This document shows, piece after piece, positions 41,851-53,788 of a DNA stretch of 64,000 nt. The DNA is from Progne subis subis. Lineage: Eukaryota; Chordata; Aves; Passeriformes; Hirundinidae. The notes under the pieces were generated by a model, which was not told the DNA's origin, made no database searches, and saw nothing but the letters and a program-made list of their open reading frames with translations. The stretch is from the NCBI GenBank assembly GCA_022316685.1, contig JAKJHU010000054.1, positions 1,798,001 through 1,862,000 on the forward strand, read 5' to 3'. The position numbers and the translations under genes were made by a program. Within the stretch, counting starts at the first letter, position 1; each line of letters starts with the position of its first letter.

Positions 41851-43732
41851 GAACCTCTTGCCCTATTCCTCCTCCCTGCTCACATCCCATCCCACAGGTA
41901 CTGTGTGACCAAAAGGTCCCTCTGCCAGCTCCTCCCAGGACATTAAACATCACCTGACAGGTAATAAATTATTGCAAGGCAATCCCAGGGGGCTGCTGAG
42001 GTGAGTGTCTGCTCCCAGCAGAGTTGCTCCCTGAGCCTCTCAGGGGACAGGAATCGAGGCATCTCCTGTGGATTTGAAATGGAGAGAAGCCTATTTGCTT
42101 AACAAAACTTGTTTTTGAGATACCCAGAGCAGTCATCTCCTGATGTTTTAGAAAGTCAGCCTTAACAACAACCAGAAACCAGATCTATATCCTGAACAAT
42201 CAAATATAACTCAACAGAACAGGCTCATATCCTCGGTATTTTGATTTGTCTCCAAAACAAGATACAGTAATTACATCTATAATCAAATACCATAATTCAG
42301 AGTTTAATGTGGTGCATTTATGTAGTCAATCATGATTAGTTCAGGTTTTTTAGGTTTCTGAAACCCTGTCTCGATTAGGGAGACTGGAATCACCAGCTCA
42401 GAGATTCAGCAGCACAGTCTTTTAATGTATTTGTGCTTCATTTACGTAACAGGGGATTGCAACAACAAATTTTACTCTGTTGAGGTTGAATTTATACCAA
42501 AATAAACTTCACTTTTATATCAGTGAAGCAAAACTACAGTAGAGGAGTGTGTGTGAGCCCTACCAAGGTAACAGGGAGCTGCCTCCACCAAGGGAAGATC
42601 TAATGGGAGAATCTCTTCACTGTAGCCAAATTCAAAATTTGTATTTCTTATTTGATCCTCAGACATTCCCTTCATTAAAGAACAGTGCTGAAAGCACACA
42701 TGCACTTTTCAGTCAGTGCACTGCAAGCTTGAAACTGAAGTGAAAAGGTTCTAAGAGCACCACAATGCACTCGGAGCAATTTTAAAGTGTAAATTTCCAT
42801 TGGCAAACGGACTCACACAAGTCATTCTTTGTTCTCACAAGTGTCTGTTGGATATATCAAGGACAAAGTTATCCTGTTTATTTATTTCTTTCCAGCAATA
42901 CTTGGGAAATCAGGTTGTAAAACAAAAAGTACCACGCTGCTTTTAAATGAGGGATTGTTGCCTAGCTGGGACCCAGATTAAGCAGGATGTAGAAGTGATC
43001 AGGAACGCAAGGCTCGCTCAGGGGAGTTGTGCACTTAAATCCCTGTCCTGCAAACACGCTCCTGAACTGCCCTGTGCCAATGGAACTGCCACAACCTAAA
43101 GTCAGTGCACAACTCAGGGGCTGAGGAGGTGCTGGAACACAGATCTGGGTGTGTATCAGTGTGAGCTCGAGGCTCCATCCAGCACTCCACGCAGGCACGG
43201 AGCTTTACAAGGACAAATGTCATTTCCACCTTCCCTCCCCGACGCTTTCCCAGCGGCAGAACCACTGGCTCCCGTCTGGCCTCAGCAAAAATGGAAAACT
43301 CTCTAATTGGCCCAGCTGCCTTTGCCTACTAGAAGCTCTTCAGAATAACAACAGTTGGCTTTTAATGTCGTGAGCACTCTCTGCCCCTGTGTTCTCGGGC
43401 AGTGCTGTGAAGAGAAACCCAAGCTGGAGCCAGCAGCGGGGTTGTAGCCTTCCGACAAACACCTGCCAAGCCAAGGTTTGCCATCAGCCCTCTGCAGTAT
43501 AATGTTTTACAGCTGAAAAGCTTTGCAGGGAGAACCATTTGCAGTATCCTCGTGTTTTATGAGTGCACTGCACTGCATTCATTAGGAGCTCAACCTGTAG
43601 GGTCAGTGAGGCCCGGCGAGCTGGATGTGCCACCTGTGTCCCTGCCACGGTGACAGGATGCTCAGGGATGCTCAGGGGGGCTCAGAGCAAAGAGATGTGA
43701 CCAGCTTAGATTGTCCAGCACAAACCCAGTGT

Positions 43733-44062
43733 ATCACAGAATCACACAATGACCTGGGTTGGAAGGGACCTTAAGGATCATCTTGTTCCACCCCTCTGCC
43801 ATGGGCAGGGACACTTTCCTCTATCTCAGGTCGCTCCGAGCTCCATCCAGCCTGGTTTTAAACACTCCCAGGGATGAGGCAGCCACAGCTTGTCTGGACA
43901 ACCCATGCCAGGGCCCCACCACCCTCACAGGAAAGAATTTCTTCCCACTATCCGATCCAAACCTACTGCCTGTCAGTTTGAAGCCGTTCCCCCTTGTAAA
44001 AGCTCCCTCTCCATCTTCAGGCTCCCATCAGGTCCTGACAATCCCTGCTGAGCCTTGAGGGC
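43733..44062 (-). mobile_element. CR1 LINE fragment, 3' end, beside exon 3
   Basis: It starts tatcacagaatcacacaatg, then acctgggttggaagggacct, and continues through ccatgggcagggacactttc and ccctcacaggaaagaatttc, the usual CR1 3' region in minus orientation. It ends about 95 bp from the exon 3 donor, inside intron 3, in the same orientation as the gene. Confidence 0.88.
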
Positions 44063-44155
44063 TCTGTGCCCACCTGGCAACACACATCCTGCCAGCACAC
44101 CAGGCTCACGTGAAGCAGCACTGAAATCATCACCAGAAGCAGAAGAAGCTCTTAC

Positions 44156-44203
44156 CTCTCCCTGGAAACTCTTCAGTAATGGAGCTACCTGTTTGCGCAG
44201 GTC
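44156..44203 (-). CDS. CUX1: CUX1 coding exon 3 (DLRKQVAPLLKSFQGE)
   Basis: This 48 bp exon encodes exactly 16 residues, DLRKQVAPLLKSFQGE, about residues 59-74 of CUX1, at the start of the long N-terminal coiled coil. The acceptor is a pyrimidine-rich stretch ending TTCCAG. The donor is GAG followed by GTAAGA. The exon begins and ends in phase 0, and the next exon starts with an intact ATT codon. QVAPLLKSFQGE separates it from CUX2, which has a different residue pattern here. A CR1 element ends roughly 80-100 bp beyond the donor. Nothing in the exon is broken. Confidence 0.95.
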
Positions 44204-45114
44204 CTGGAAGACACAAGCAGGAAATCCCATCAGAAAAACTGGAAAGGACAAGTCATCATCATCGTGGTTTTCCTGACGTTATTTTCGGTTCTCGAGCGTT
44301 ACTTAAATTCTGGTCGCGTTTGGTGGGAGCTTTGATTAAAATGGAATTATAGCTGGAGTTCACTTTGAGCAGGTCTGAATTTCCAGTTTGACACACACCT
44401 GCATCTGCTGCAAATGGTGTTAATTATCCAAACTGTGCTGGTGCTGGGTAAGCCCTGAATGCCTTCAGTCTCCTAATTCAGCTGAAACATTAATGAGATT
44501 AGCTGTAAATGCCTCTATCTACCTCCACAGCAGCTACACCTCTGAACTTATGCCAAGGAAATTCCCACAAATGGAAGCCAGGCTTAAAGGAAGATGATTC
44601 TGGGCCATCATTTCAATTAGAAGTGTTGCCATTTTGTAAAATCTCTGTTTTATTTATTATTTTCCCAAGAGTGCTCTGGCTTTAGTCATCAGAGAACTGC
44701 AGCTCATTGAAGATGACAAGTATTATTTGTTGGTTTCTGTATAACTCAAAATTTCTTCTTCCAAATTACAACACACTCAGTGCTACAAAATTCATTCAAA
44801 TACTGCCCACAGAATCAACTCCAAAGGTTTATAGCATGTTTTTACTTAGCAACTGAGATAATTTAGGACAAAAAAGGTATATTTATCGTACATAAAACTT
44901 TCCATGGCTTCACTTCTAAGCTGGTTTGGGTCTAATTCGCTCACAAATTCCACAATTCTAATTATGTGTGTGCCTGAAGAATAAAATCCAGTAACTTTGC
45001 TGAGGACACTATTAGTCATGCACGGCCTAGGTGCTGCATTTTGCCACTGACAAGGCACCAGCAGCCACTCCAGAGTGCACTTACACCTGGAAATAAACCT
45101 GGGAGAGGTTGAAA

Positions 45115-45215
45115 CCAATCACCTGATGCTGCAGGGAGGGCAGCCCTGCTGCTGCTGCAGGGAAAGGGTGGATTTCCCATCCTTGGAGATTTCCAAGGCT
45201 CAGCTGAGCGGAACT
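45115..45215 (+). mobile_element. possible short CR1 remnant
   Basis: The segment gggtggatttcccatccttg, then gagatttccaaggctcagct, matches the internal CR1 motif that precedes the 3' end, in plus orientation. The usual terminal sequence is missing or unrecognisable, so this is either a degraded fragment or chance resemblance. Confidence 0.4.
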
Positions 45216-47230
45216 TGTGCTAAGTGAGTGCTAAAGACCCATTTTTGAGGCCAGGGGAGATTTGGTCAGGCTCTGGACTGAGTCCTGCGATGCTCTGGGA
45301 ATACTGCCCACAACTGGAACAGTCACCAGCTGCTTCAGTAACCACGAAATCTTCCTGCCTGCACACAGACCACAGTCCCTGAGCTACCTGGACCTCGTGC
45401 AGGGGGTCACAAAGACATATTTGAAACATTTTCTCTATAGAGAAAAGAGTCTGTTGAGGCCTCAAGCTTTTCAGAAAAGAAGGTGACCTTAAAAAGTTGG
45501 GGAATTCTCTTTTCCAACACATTTACTTTTACATCTACAGTCATGCAACATATTGGATGTTAAACCACTCACCAAAACACTCTCAGCCTTGGGTTTAATC
45601 TGATTTTCCTGAAGGAAAAGTAGGCTTTTGAAAGAAGCAATTTTTGTCATTTAAATGACAAGTCATGCAGAGAGTTGGAGTATCAGGAGTTCTCCCACTC
45701 CCTGAGAAATGGCTTAGGGGGCCCAAGGCAAATGAAGCTATCAGAGGCAAATGATCACTCAAATTTCACTTCTGACATGGTTATTGCACTAAAATACAGC
45801 TTAATCCCCATCAAGTCAAGGATAATATTGCAGCTTTCTGAGCTCCCTCGTCGGACTGAACCAAACTGTGCTTCTGTTCCTCTGCCAAGCCCAGTCACCC
45901 AAATGTTTCCTGATATATCCTGCTGCCTGATTTGGGACACAAAAGGCTTGGACACTGTCCTTGTGGATCACAAACATCTACAAATTACACTTCTACCAAA
46001 GCAAACTGGCAGGTTGAGCGGCTTTTCCCCACTCCCTGCCTCCTCAGGGAGACCTGAGGGCTGTGCACGTTTTAGAACATGTTTTCTTTGTAACCTGATG
46101 ATGCTGACATTGAAGAAAGTAACAATAACCACTGATGGCAAAATAAATGCCCAGATTCAAGGCCAAAATCTGGCAGAGGCGGTTTTAGTGCCCAGTGAAA
46201 TTACAAACGGAATTAGATTTACAGCCCGGATACTGGCACCCTTTATAAAATCAGGGGAAATTACATCATCCAAGCAAAGCGACTTTTCTTGAAATAAAAA
46301 TCTCAGCTGGTCGAAAATCACTGGTTTTAGGGCTTTTGTCCCTGATATTGCCTCTGAATTTACTGACTTATTTGGCAGCAGCCAGAAAAGTGATGTCAGA
46401 AGTGAAGGCAGAAATACAGGAGATGCAATCCCAGATCCAGAGGCGGGAGAATGTCATCCTTGCTCCTGTGTCCATGGCAAGCTCTAGCCAAGATCCTGCT
46501 ATTTAACTGCCTCCTCTGGCACATCCTGACTTCTGAAAGACAGGATTTGCAGCACTTTTTAATTCGTGATATAAACTATGCCAGGACTTCATATTCATCT
46601 TGAATAATGAGGGATGCTGTTTGTAACAGCAGAAGCAGGGGTGGAGAGGAATAGGAGGAGCATCCCAAAGACATGAAAACAGAAACAAAAAGGGAGAAAA
46701 CCTTTCCAGCGCATTCATTTAGCAAATTCAGGAGGCTAAACAACTAATCCCAGCAATCAGAACGTTACCAAGCAAAATTCACGCCATCATGGGAAAACAT
46801 GTGCTCGATTCAGACAGCAGCTTGTGGTGGTTGGTAAAAGTGCTTTGGAAATATTTCCTGGCAGAGGAGAAGGCAGCTCAGGGTGATTCAGCTCCACTGG
46901 CAAGCAATGGGTTAAACCCACTGCAATCCTATCCGGGGCAATCCCAGGACACATCAGAGCACGCACTTGAACGGGGTAAAATGCTTTGACATCTTGAAAT
47001 CTTCACAATAACTCGAAATCTGTTGTAGCTGAACAATTGAGACAGAGCATCCCACTGCCATTCCCTCCCCAGAGCAAACAGGTCAGGAAAGGGAACTGCA
47101 GGAATGTGATCCAGTGCTCGAAACTCAGGGCAGGTGAGTGGATAAATGGCACACACCACAGCAAAAGGCATAAACACATTTTTTCACGCCGGTTTTTCTT
47201 TTCTCCTCTCTTTTCCTGGCTTGCCCTTGG

Positions 47231-47258
47231 AAAGAGTTTATAGGAAAGAGTTTATAGG
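47231..47258. repeat. 14 bp tandem duplication
   Basis: The unit aaagagtttatagg occurs twice in direct succession without mismatch. Confidence 0.9.
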
Positions 47259-48887
47259 GTACTTTCATAATTCCTTCCTCAGCGAAACAACATCAAAACT
47301 TGAGACAGCTCACAACCAAAGGGAAATAAAAATAAACAGACAGAAGTCAGGAATACATATGCCTCAAGTCACAGCTCTGCTGGGGAGATTTATTTTTGGC
47401 AGTTTGGAAAAATTTCTCATCAGACTTTGTCTCAAAATATTACAGCTGAACTTCAAACGGAATTTTACCTTCTTTACACTAAATTGAACAGGAAGAAGGA
47501 CGTTCAGCTCAGACCCAGGGGAATGTGCAGTGTTGGTTAGCAAGGACACCGGGTGATTTATTATCTGTTTAAAGTGTGGTGGCCTTTACTGCCTGGGCTG
47601 TGATCAAAACAGGAAAAGCATCCAGGCTCCAGCCCTCACAAAGCTACCAAAACACTGCAGCCAAGCAGAACAGCTGAGAAGGGTCCATGCAAATGAACAT
47701 TAAAACAAATTATAATTTATCAACACAAACACACTGAAATATTTGAGTACAGGAACGCAATACCATTATTAGCCTATTTTGCCGTGCCATCTAAATACAT
47801 GCATTCTTTCTCTCTGGATGATTTATCAGGGGTAGAGCAGTTCTCTGAAAAGGGCTGTATTACAGACAAGCTCAGTATCTGATGAAGAGCCCATGAATTA
47901 GGATGCTGTATCATTATCTGAATCAAATCCGATGGCTGAAAGCTAATATAGCATTTCCTCTTCACAAGAGTAAAAACAATGAGTTTATATTTTGATCAAG
48001 TAGCTAAACAATGAAATCTGAACCCACATAATTTTTAACTCCCTTTCCATTCTCATTAAAAATAACTCCACAGAAAATAAACCAAGAATAAATCTGCGTT
48101 AAAATCCTGGGCAACCAAATGAGTCTTTCTGACAACTAAACTACATTATTTATCTGGATCTTAATACCCTGTGTACAGTACAAAGGACACAGCAATGGGC
48201 AGGCTACCAACGCCGTGTTTGGAATTTCCTTGAGGTCTGAAGCTACACGAGCACCTCCTGATCTCCTCACGGGCTGCTCCATCTCATTTATCTCCTAAAT
48301 GCTTATCTCTGAATGTCACAACAAGAGCCCTCCGACCCCAGGCTGAGCCCAGCCAAGCTGAGCTTGTCCTACACACCTTTATCATCTACACGAGCACTGC
48401 GCCCCTGTGGAACAAACCAACCCCAAAACCCTCCTGGGCATCCCAGCCTGGGCCTCCCGCGCCATTTCCCCCCGACCGCTCTGTATTTCGTGTGCTGGAG
48501 CCGCGCACGGGCTGGGGAACGTCACGGTGTGTGGCACAGGGCTCCGAATGAGAGCGGCCAGTGCCGTCAGCGTGGGTGACATCAGCAGCTCAGCTGTCCC
48601 AGCCCCTTCTGGAGCAGCCTCAGCAGCCAGGAGATGCCGAGGTTTCCCCCTCTCGTGTCCCCTTCCCTGTTTGCCCACACGGAGTAAGGCGCTGAAAAGT
48701 GCCCTGTGCTCCAAACTGGCAGGGGTTGGGCAGCCTGACCCCAGATTCTTTCTTGTAAGAACTTTAAAATAAAGAAAGAAAAAGAAAAAAAAAAATCCCA
48801 ACACATAATAATTTCCAGATAACCCCAGGGCGTACTGGCTGTGCAGGAAGGGTGTTTGTAATTCCATCAACACCCAACATTTCCCAT

Positions 48888-49022
48888 GCCAAGGCCAAGG
48901 CCAGGCTGGATGGAGCTTGGAGCAGCCTGGGCTAGGGGCAGGTGTCCGTGCCCATGGCAGGGGGTGGAACGAGAGCAGATTTAAGGTCCCATGCAACCCA
49001 AACCATTCCATGACTCCATGGT
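48888..49022 (+). mobile_element. CR1 LINE 3' tip
   Basis: The sequence ggccaggctggatggagctt, then cagggggtggaacgagagca and cccatgcaacccaaaccatt, then ccatgactccatgg, is the terminal part of an avian CR1 in plus orientation. Only about 130 bp are recognisable. The GC-rich sequence to its left (48440-48700) is not clearly part of it. Confidence 0.85.
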
Positions 49023-52000
49023 AAGAAAGAGCACAGCTGAAGGGGAGCTCTCCTGACAAAAACCAGTGCCAGCTTTGTGCCCCTCTCCCCAGAGGCTGGA
49101 TGTCTGCTCCTAGGGACTGGGAGGATGTTCATGCACGTGCCCTCACAGCCAGGGCTCCACACGCTCCATGCACCCCGCTATTATCTCCAGAATGCTGCTG
49201 AGCTTCCCATAAATACAGCTGAAAAGGGGGAGAGGTGAGAGGCAGCCAAGCATGAAGGATTTGGGAAGAACGCTGGCATCAACTTCTGAGGTGTGTTTGA
49301 TTATCGTGTACTTCAAGGACACAACTTGTCACCATGAAACACACAAATCAGCAAGTTAACTATAATTAGGAGTAAGCAGTTCTGCTGGTTAATTAGAGAG
49401 AGGCAGCAAGCACAGATGCTTTGCCCTGCTATGGGAAAATGGGTGGAGGGGTCGGGATCACTCAGACACTCATCTACCAGTGCACGAGTTTTAAATGTTA
49501 TTTCTTTGTATTATAAAAAAATCCAGAATATTCCAGTTTATTTTCCCTCCAGAAATCCTAGGCACATGTGATTGGGACTGTACTAAAGGAAACATTTAAG
49601 TCTTTATATTAATTAGTTCCAGCAAGTTCCACTTTGCTTTAATCTAAAGGAGATGAAACTGAAATCCCAGATAGTTGTTCAAACAGGTATTATACAGTAG
49701 CTTAGATGACTTGCTTAATTCCTAAAATATAAGGCAAAGTAAATCATATGAGTAAACAATTTATTGCTCAATTTACACTTTGATTTAATGAGATATAAAA
49801 CCTCTTATTGCTTAAGGCTGTTGAAGTATTTACTTGAAATCCAATCATTAGAGAATGAATCACGATCTTATCAATCTTCTGTGATATTTTTAGTTATTTC
49901 AATACACTAACATGCCAGTGTTTTCTCTGTACAAAAACCCCCAACCTTTTAAAGTTACATTTATAGATATGTTTCAATGCAGCACAATGATAAATAAAAA
50001 ATCTCAATTTACAGTAGCAAAACGTACACCACGGTACTTTCGGAAATATTTCAAGCTCACAGACCTTGTGCAAATTCCATTAGCTTTAATTATTTATTAG
50101 CAGTAGATTTAGATTACTGTTCTTGACCTATTTTTCAGTGCATGGACCCACCCAGCAAGAAGTGAAAAAATATTCCATTTGTGAAGGGCTGATTCAGTGA
50201 GCGCAGCCTTCAGCTTCGGGTGGAATGCTGAGCAGTGTAATTCAGGGGGAGAGCCTGCAGAATAAACACTGAGAGCGTCTTCTCTTTGAAAAGAGAGGGA
50301 ATTTTTGCTGTTTGGCCACTTCAGGGTTTTCCCAGACTGCAGCCACATGACAATCCCAAAGGAAGGGACAGCAGACCCCAAGGAGAAGTTTCAAGAGTTT
50401 CTTTGTGGGAATTCCCTGGTTTCTCCCAAGGACTGTGTGGATCCTACTCAGCCATGAGAAAAGGGCCAAGAGGGAGAATTTTGGGGCTGCTCTTGCGGCC
50501 CCTTGCAGTGGCAAGGTGCAAACCGTGCTCTTCCCAAGCTGGGGAAAATATCTGGGAAAGAGCCATGCTGGGAGTTTGCTTTCAGTGGAAGTTTGCTCGA
50601 GTCTTAATGGAATCCTCTTATGGTTTCTTCCAAGCTCAAATAAACAAAAAGCTCCCAGGTTTACTCTGGGCCTGTGCAGCCACGTCCAAACAGCCTGGGG
50701 ACCTTCCCAACTGTTTCAAAAGCCACCCTGCCAGAGAGGAACTCTTGCATCCATATATATGTAGGGAAATGTGTGTATGTATACACACATACGCTATGCA
50801 GAATAGAAGAAGGATTTTTTTAACTGACTTTACAAATTAATGTGGTGAACTCAGCTTTTTAGCATCATGTGACAAGCCTGGTGTCATTTATAAACCAGTG
50901 AGTTAACAGTGGCTAGGAACGACATTGAACAGGAACTATGCAGAACTTAAAAAGTAGAGTTGCTAGGGAACAAAAAAAAAAAATTAGTTCAAAGAAAAAT
51001 GATTCAGGTGGAGCTCTGGAAGGAGGTAATTCTAATGAAATGAAAGCCTGGTCACTAAAATTCCAGTAGGGAAAACATGGAAAGGATGACTTGTGTAACA
51101 GTTCACCAACACACAGAAAATCAAGCACCAGTTTTAACAAACATTAATTTAAAAAGCTTCCCAGTGGATAATGGCTCCACGGAAGTTGTCCCTCCTGCTC
51201 TCTTGGTGACACCAAACATGCCATGACAGACCCTTGGCATGGGAAAAAACACATCTACATCATCCCAGGTGAGCAGAACTCCTTATTTATGGAATGAAAA
51301 CACAACTGATACACGAAATAAATATTTCGGAATCTCTGAGGTGCACTGTTCTTGCCAGCAGGACAAGCACAGGGCAGTGAAATCCAGGAATTGCCATTCC
51401 TAGCTTAGGCCAGGATTCCTGCACAGAGCAAAGATAATTAGAGCTTTGTTAAGTACCTGTAGATGTTATCAGATGAGCCCATCTGTCCAAAAAAAATGGG
51501 AAACAAACTGACTGCTTAGTTGTGCATCCCAGAATAGTTTTACATCCCCAAAACCCAGCCTCACCTACAATTGCCAAACTTTACCCAGAACTGCTCTGCC
51601 CCTCCATAAATTCCATGTTGTTCCACAAGTTCTCTGCCCCCGTGACTTTGAGTTTTCCAGTGACAAAGATCCTGAAGGCTCCTCCCAAACTGACATCCCG
51701 CAGGATTTTCATCCTCCATCCACTGTATTTCCCACTCTGAAAGTCTGTGGAGAAAGTATTCCTGACACTCCCCTGGTTATCCAGAATTACAGCCTGCAGA
51801 TCAGAGGTTTCCCTTCAGCGTAGAAAGGGGAACTACTGAAAAAAAGGTAATTATTATGAGCCCTAAAAAATTAACGTGTCTAATGAGAGGGTAATGACAG
51901 GGGCCAGGACTGTGCAGAAGAGGCACCTCAGTGCTGTGGTCCAATTAACAACACCAGTTCAAACACAGCCTAATGCTTCACACGGCGGATTTGGAAAGAA

Positions 52001-53370
52001 GAGTGTTTAATGCAAAACCATAATTGCAGCTGTAATTGTCTATATTCCGTCCTCACAAGCAGGGCTGGGATCAGAGTGCACCCTACTTCAGCCTTCTGGG
52101 ATGATGGATCAGGAGCTGGGATTTCTCCTGTGTCTCAAGGAAAAGATGGGTGGAACCATTCAGAAATCCTGAATCCCAGTGTACTGCTTTGTTTAGGAGA
52201 AGTGAGATTACTAAAAAACATTCACATTTAAAATTAACCTGCTATTGATTTCCAGAATGCAAGGATCTTGCTTTGAAGTCAAGTTTCCAAGAAGAATAAT
52301 TCTGTAAAATGTAATAATGAGGAGCCAGGCTTCATCCTCATGGATCCTTACATCTTTGGATTGGGGAGGAGGCACTGCTGGGACATCAGCTATTGCAAAA
52401 CTCTTTTCCTTCCTTATCTTTTGCACACAGCTTTACAAATGTAGCTGTGAGCAGCCCATGCATTAATCACACTCTGACATACCTGCATGTAAGAACACAG
52501 GTGTATTTACTGATTTCTATCATTACACTCAGCCTTTTGCTTTGATTTCAATGCAAGAAAATCCAATACTACGCAATCCTCTGCTAATCTTTTTATAAGA
52601 TTTTCTTCTTAATCTTGATCCTGACCATCCAGTTTTATTCAAAAGCCAGTTGCTCCTGCAGGAAACAAGTTGTTTCATGAGGACTTGAGTAAAAAAGCCC
52701 TGCTGTCCTGCAAATACTTGTCCTATATTTGCTCTCATGACCATCACCTCTGCAGTCTTTCTGTTCTCTGTGGCTTTTTCCATGCAGGGAGTCACTGGCT
52801 GTGGGCTCAGGCCTCACCCTTTGGATGCAGATGACGTGATAACTTCAGATTCCAACAAAGATGAGAAATTCAAAGGGAAAAAAAAAAAAAAATTGACAAC
52901 CTCGAAAACATCAGGATACAAACCCAAAGGTTTTACTACATCTAATTTAGCATACCTGGTAAAAACACTTCGAAATTAATCTGTCATCCTGCTGACCTAA
53001 ATAAAAAAAAAACCACAGCACAGAGCTTTTCATGTTGCTTCAGTGAGTGAAGCAATTTGGAGAAAACAAACTTTTGCTGCCTTTACACTTCCTGGCAAAA
53101 TTCCTATGGAAACAGGCTCAGGCCCATAATGCACACGGCTTTGGGAGCACACAGTAGATAGAAATGAATCATCCAGATGAAAGCAAGCAAGAGCTCACTA
53201 CAGACTTACTCAATACATTTACTGTTTGTTAGTTGAACTTCAGAAATAATTAAAAAAACCCCACATAAAGCGCTTTTTGAGCAGCAGCATCCCCTCACAA
53301 CTGTAATATATACTCTCAGCTGGGATTAATTCCCAAATTCATGTGTTGAACTGTGAGCTGCTGCAGTGTT

Positions 53371-53460
53371 GGGAGGGGGTGGGGAGAGGAGGGAGATAAA
53401 AAGAGCAGGAAAAGGAAGGCAGAGGATGGAAGAGGAGATGAGGAAGGGAGACACCGGGAG
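53371..53460 (+). repeat. G-rich polypurine tract with G-quadruplex motif
   Basis: At 53371-53393 four G runs of three or more are separated by short loops (ggg, ggggg, gggg, ggg), fitting the standard G-quadruplex pattern. Purine-rich sequence with few interruptions follows to about 53460. On the transcribed CUX1 pre-mRNA the tract is C-rich. Confidence 0.7.
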
Positions 53461-53725
53461 CTGGAGCGAGCAGTTCCCGGGCGCTGCTGAAGCACAATCA
53501 GCTCGATGGCAGATTAAAATGAGGCACACTTGTATAATAATAAATCAGCAGAATTAATACAGGCTTATCTTCTACCAACTTAGAAGGGGGAGGTGACAAA
53601 TTGCACTTGAGGACAAACAGTTTGACTGTTGCCAGCATAAGCTGAGTGTCTATAGGAAATGGCTAAATTTAGACAGCCAGCTTTTGATGAGAGCAACGGA
53701 AATTAATTCAAGTTTTTTGTCTGTG

Positions 53726-53788
53726 GTTTGTGTTTTGTTTTTTGTTGTTGTTGTTGTTGTTTTGGGTTTTTTGTTTGTTTTTTTTTTT
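53726..53788. repeat. GTT-rich simple repeat
   Basis: A T-rich stretch contains about six to seven GTT repeats (53743-53762) flanked by T runs. It produces a hydrophobic leucine/phenylalanine run in one plus-strand frame (53730-54095), which is a simple-repeat artefact. Confidence 0.9.

Larger units (their letters stand above)
30638..44155 (-). other. CUX1: CUX1 intron 3
   Basis: This 13.5 kb intron lies between coding exons 3 and 4. It contains minus-oriented CR1 fragments at 41.7 and 43.7 kb, a probable LTR at 36.67-37.22 kb with CpG-containing flanking sequence, and a short tandem repeat at 37.84 kb. A GC-rich unassigned stretch spans about 31.85-32.95 kb and includes a G-quadruplex motif at 32258-32284. 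The remainder is AT-rich with no recognisable exon on either strand. Confidence 0.85.

Noticed and set aside
48382..49059. 225-residue minus-strand open frame
   Set aside because: It spans the antisense of the CR1 tip at 48.9 kb and a poly-A stretch encoding a run of F. Explained by repeats.
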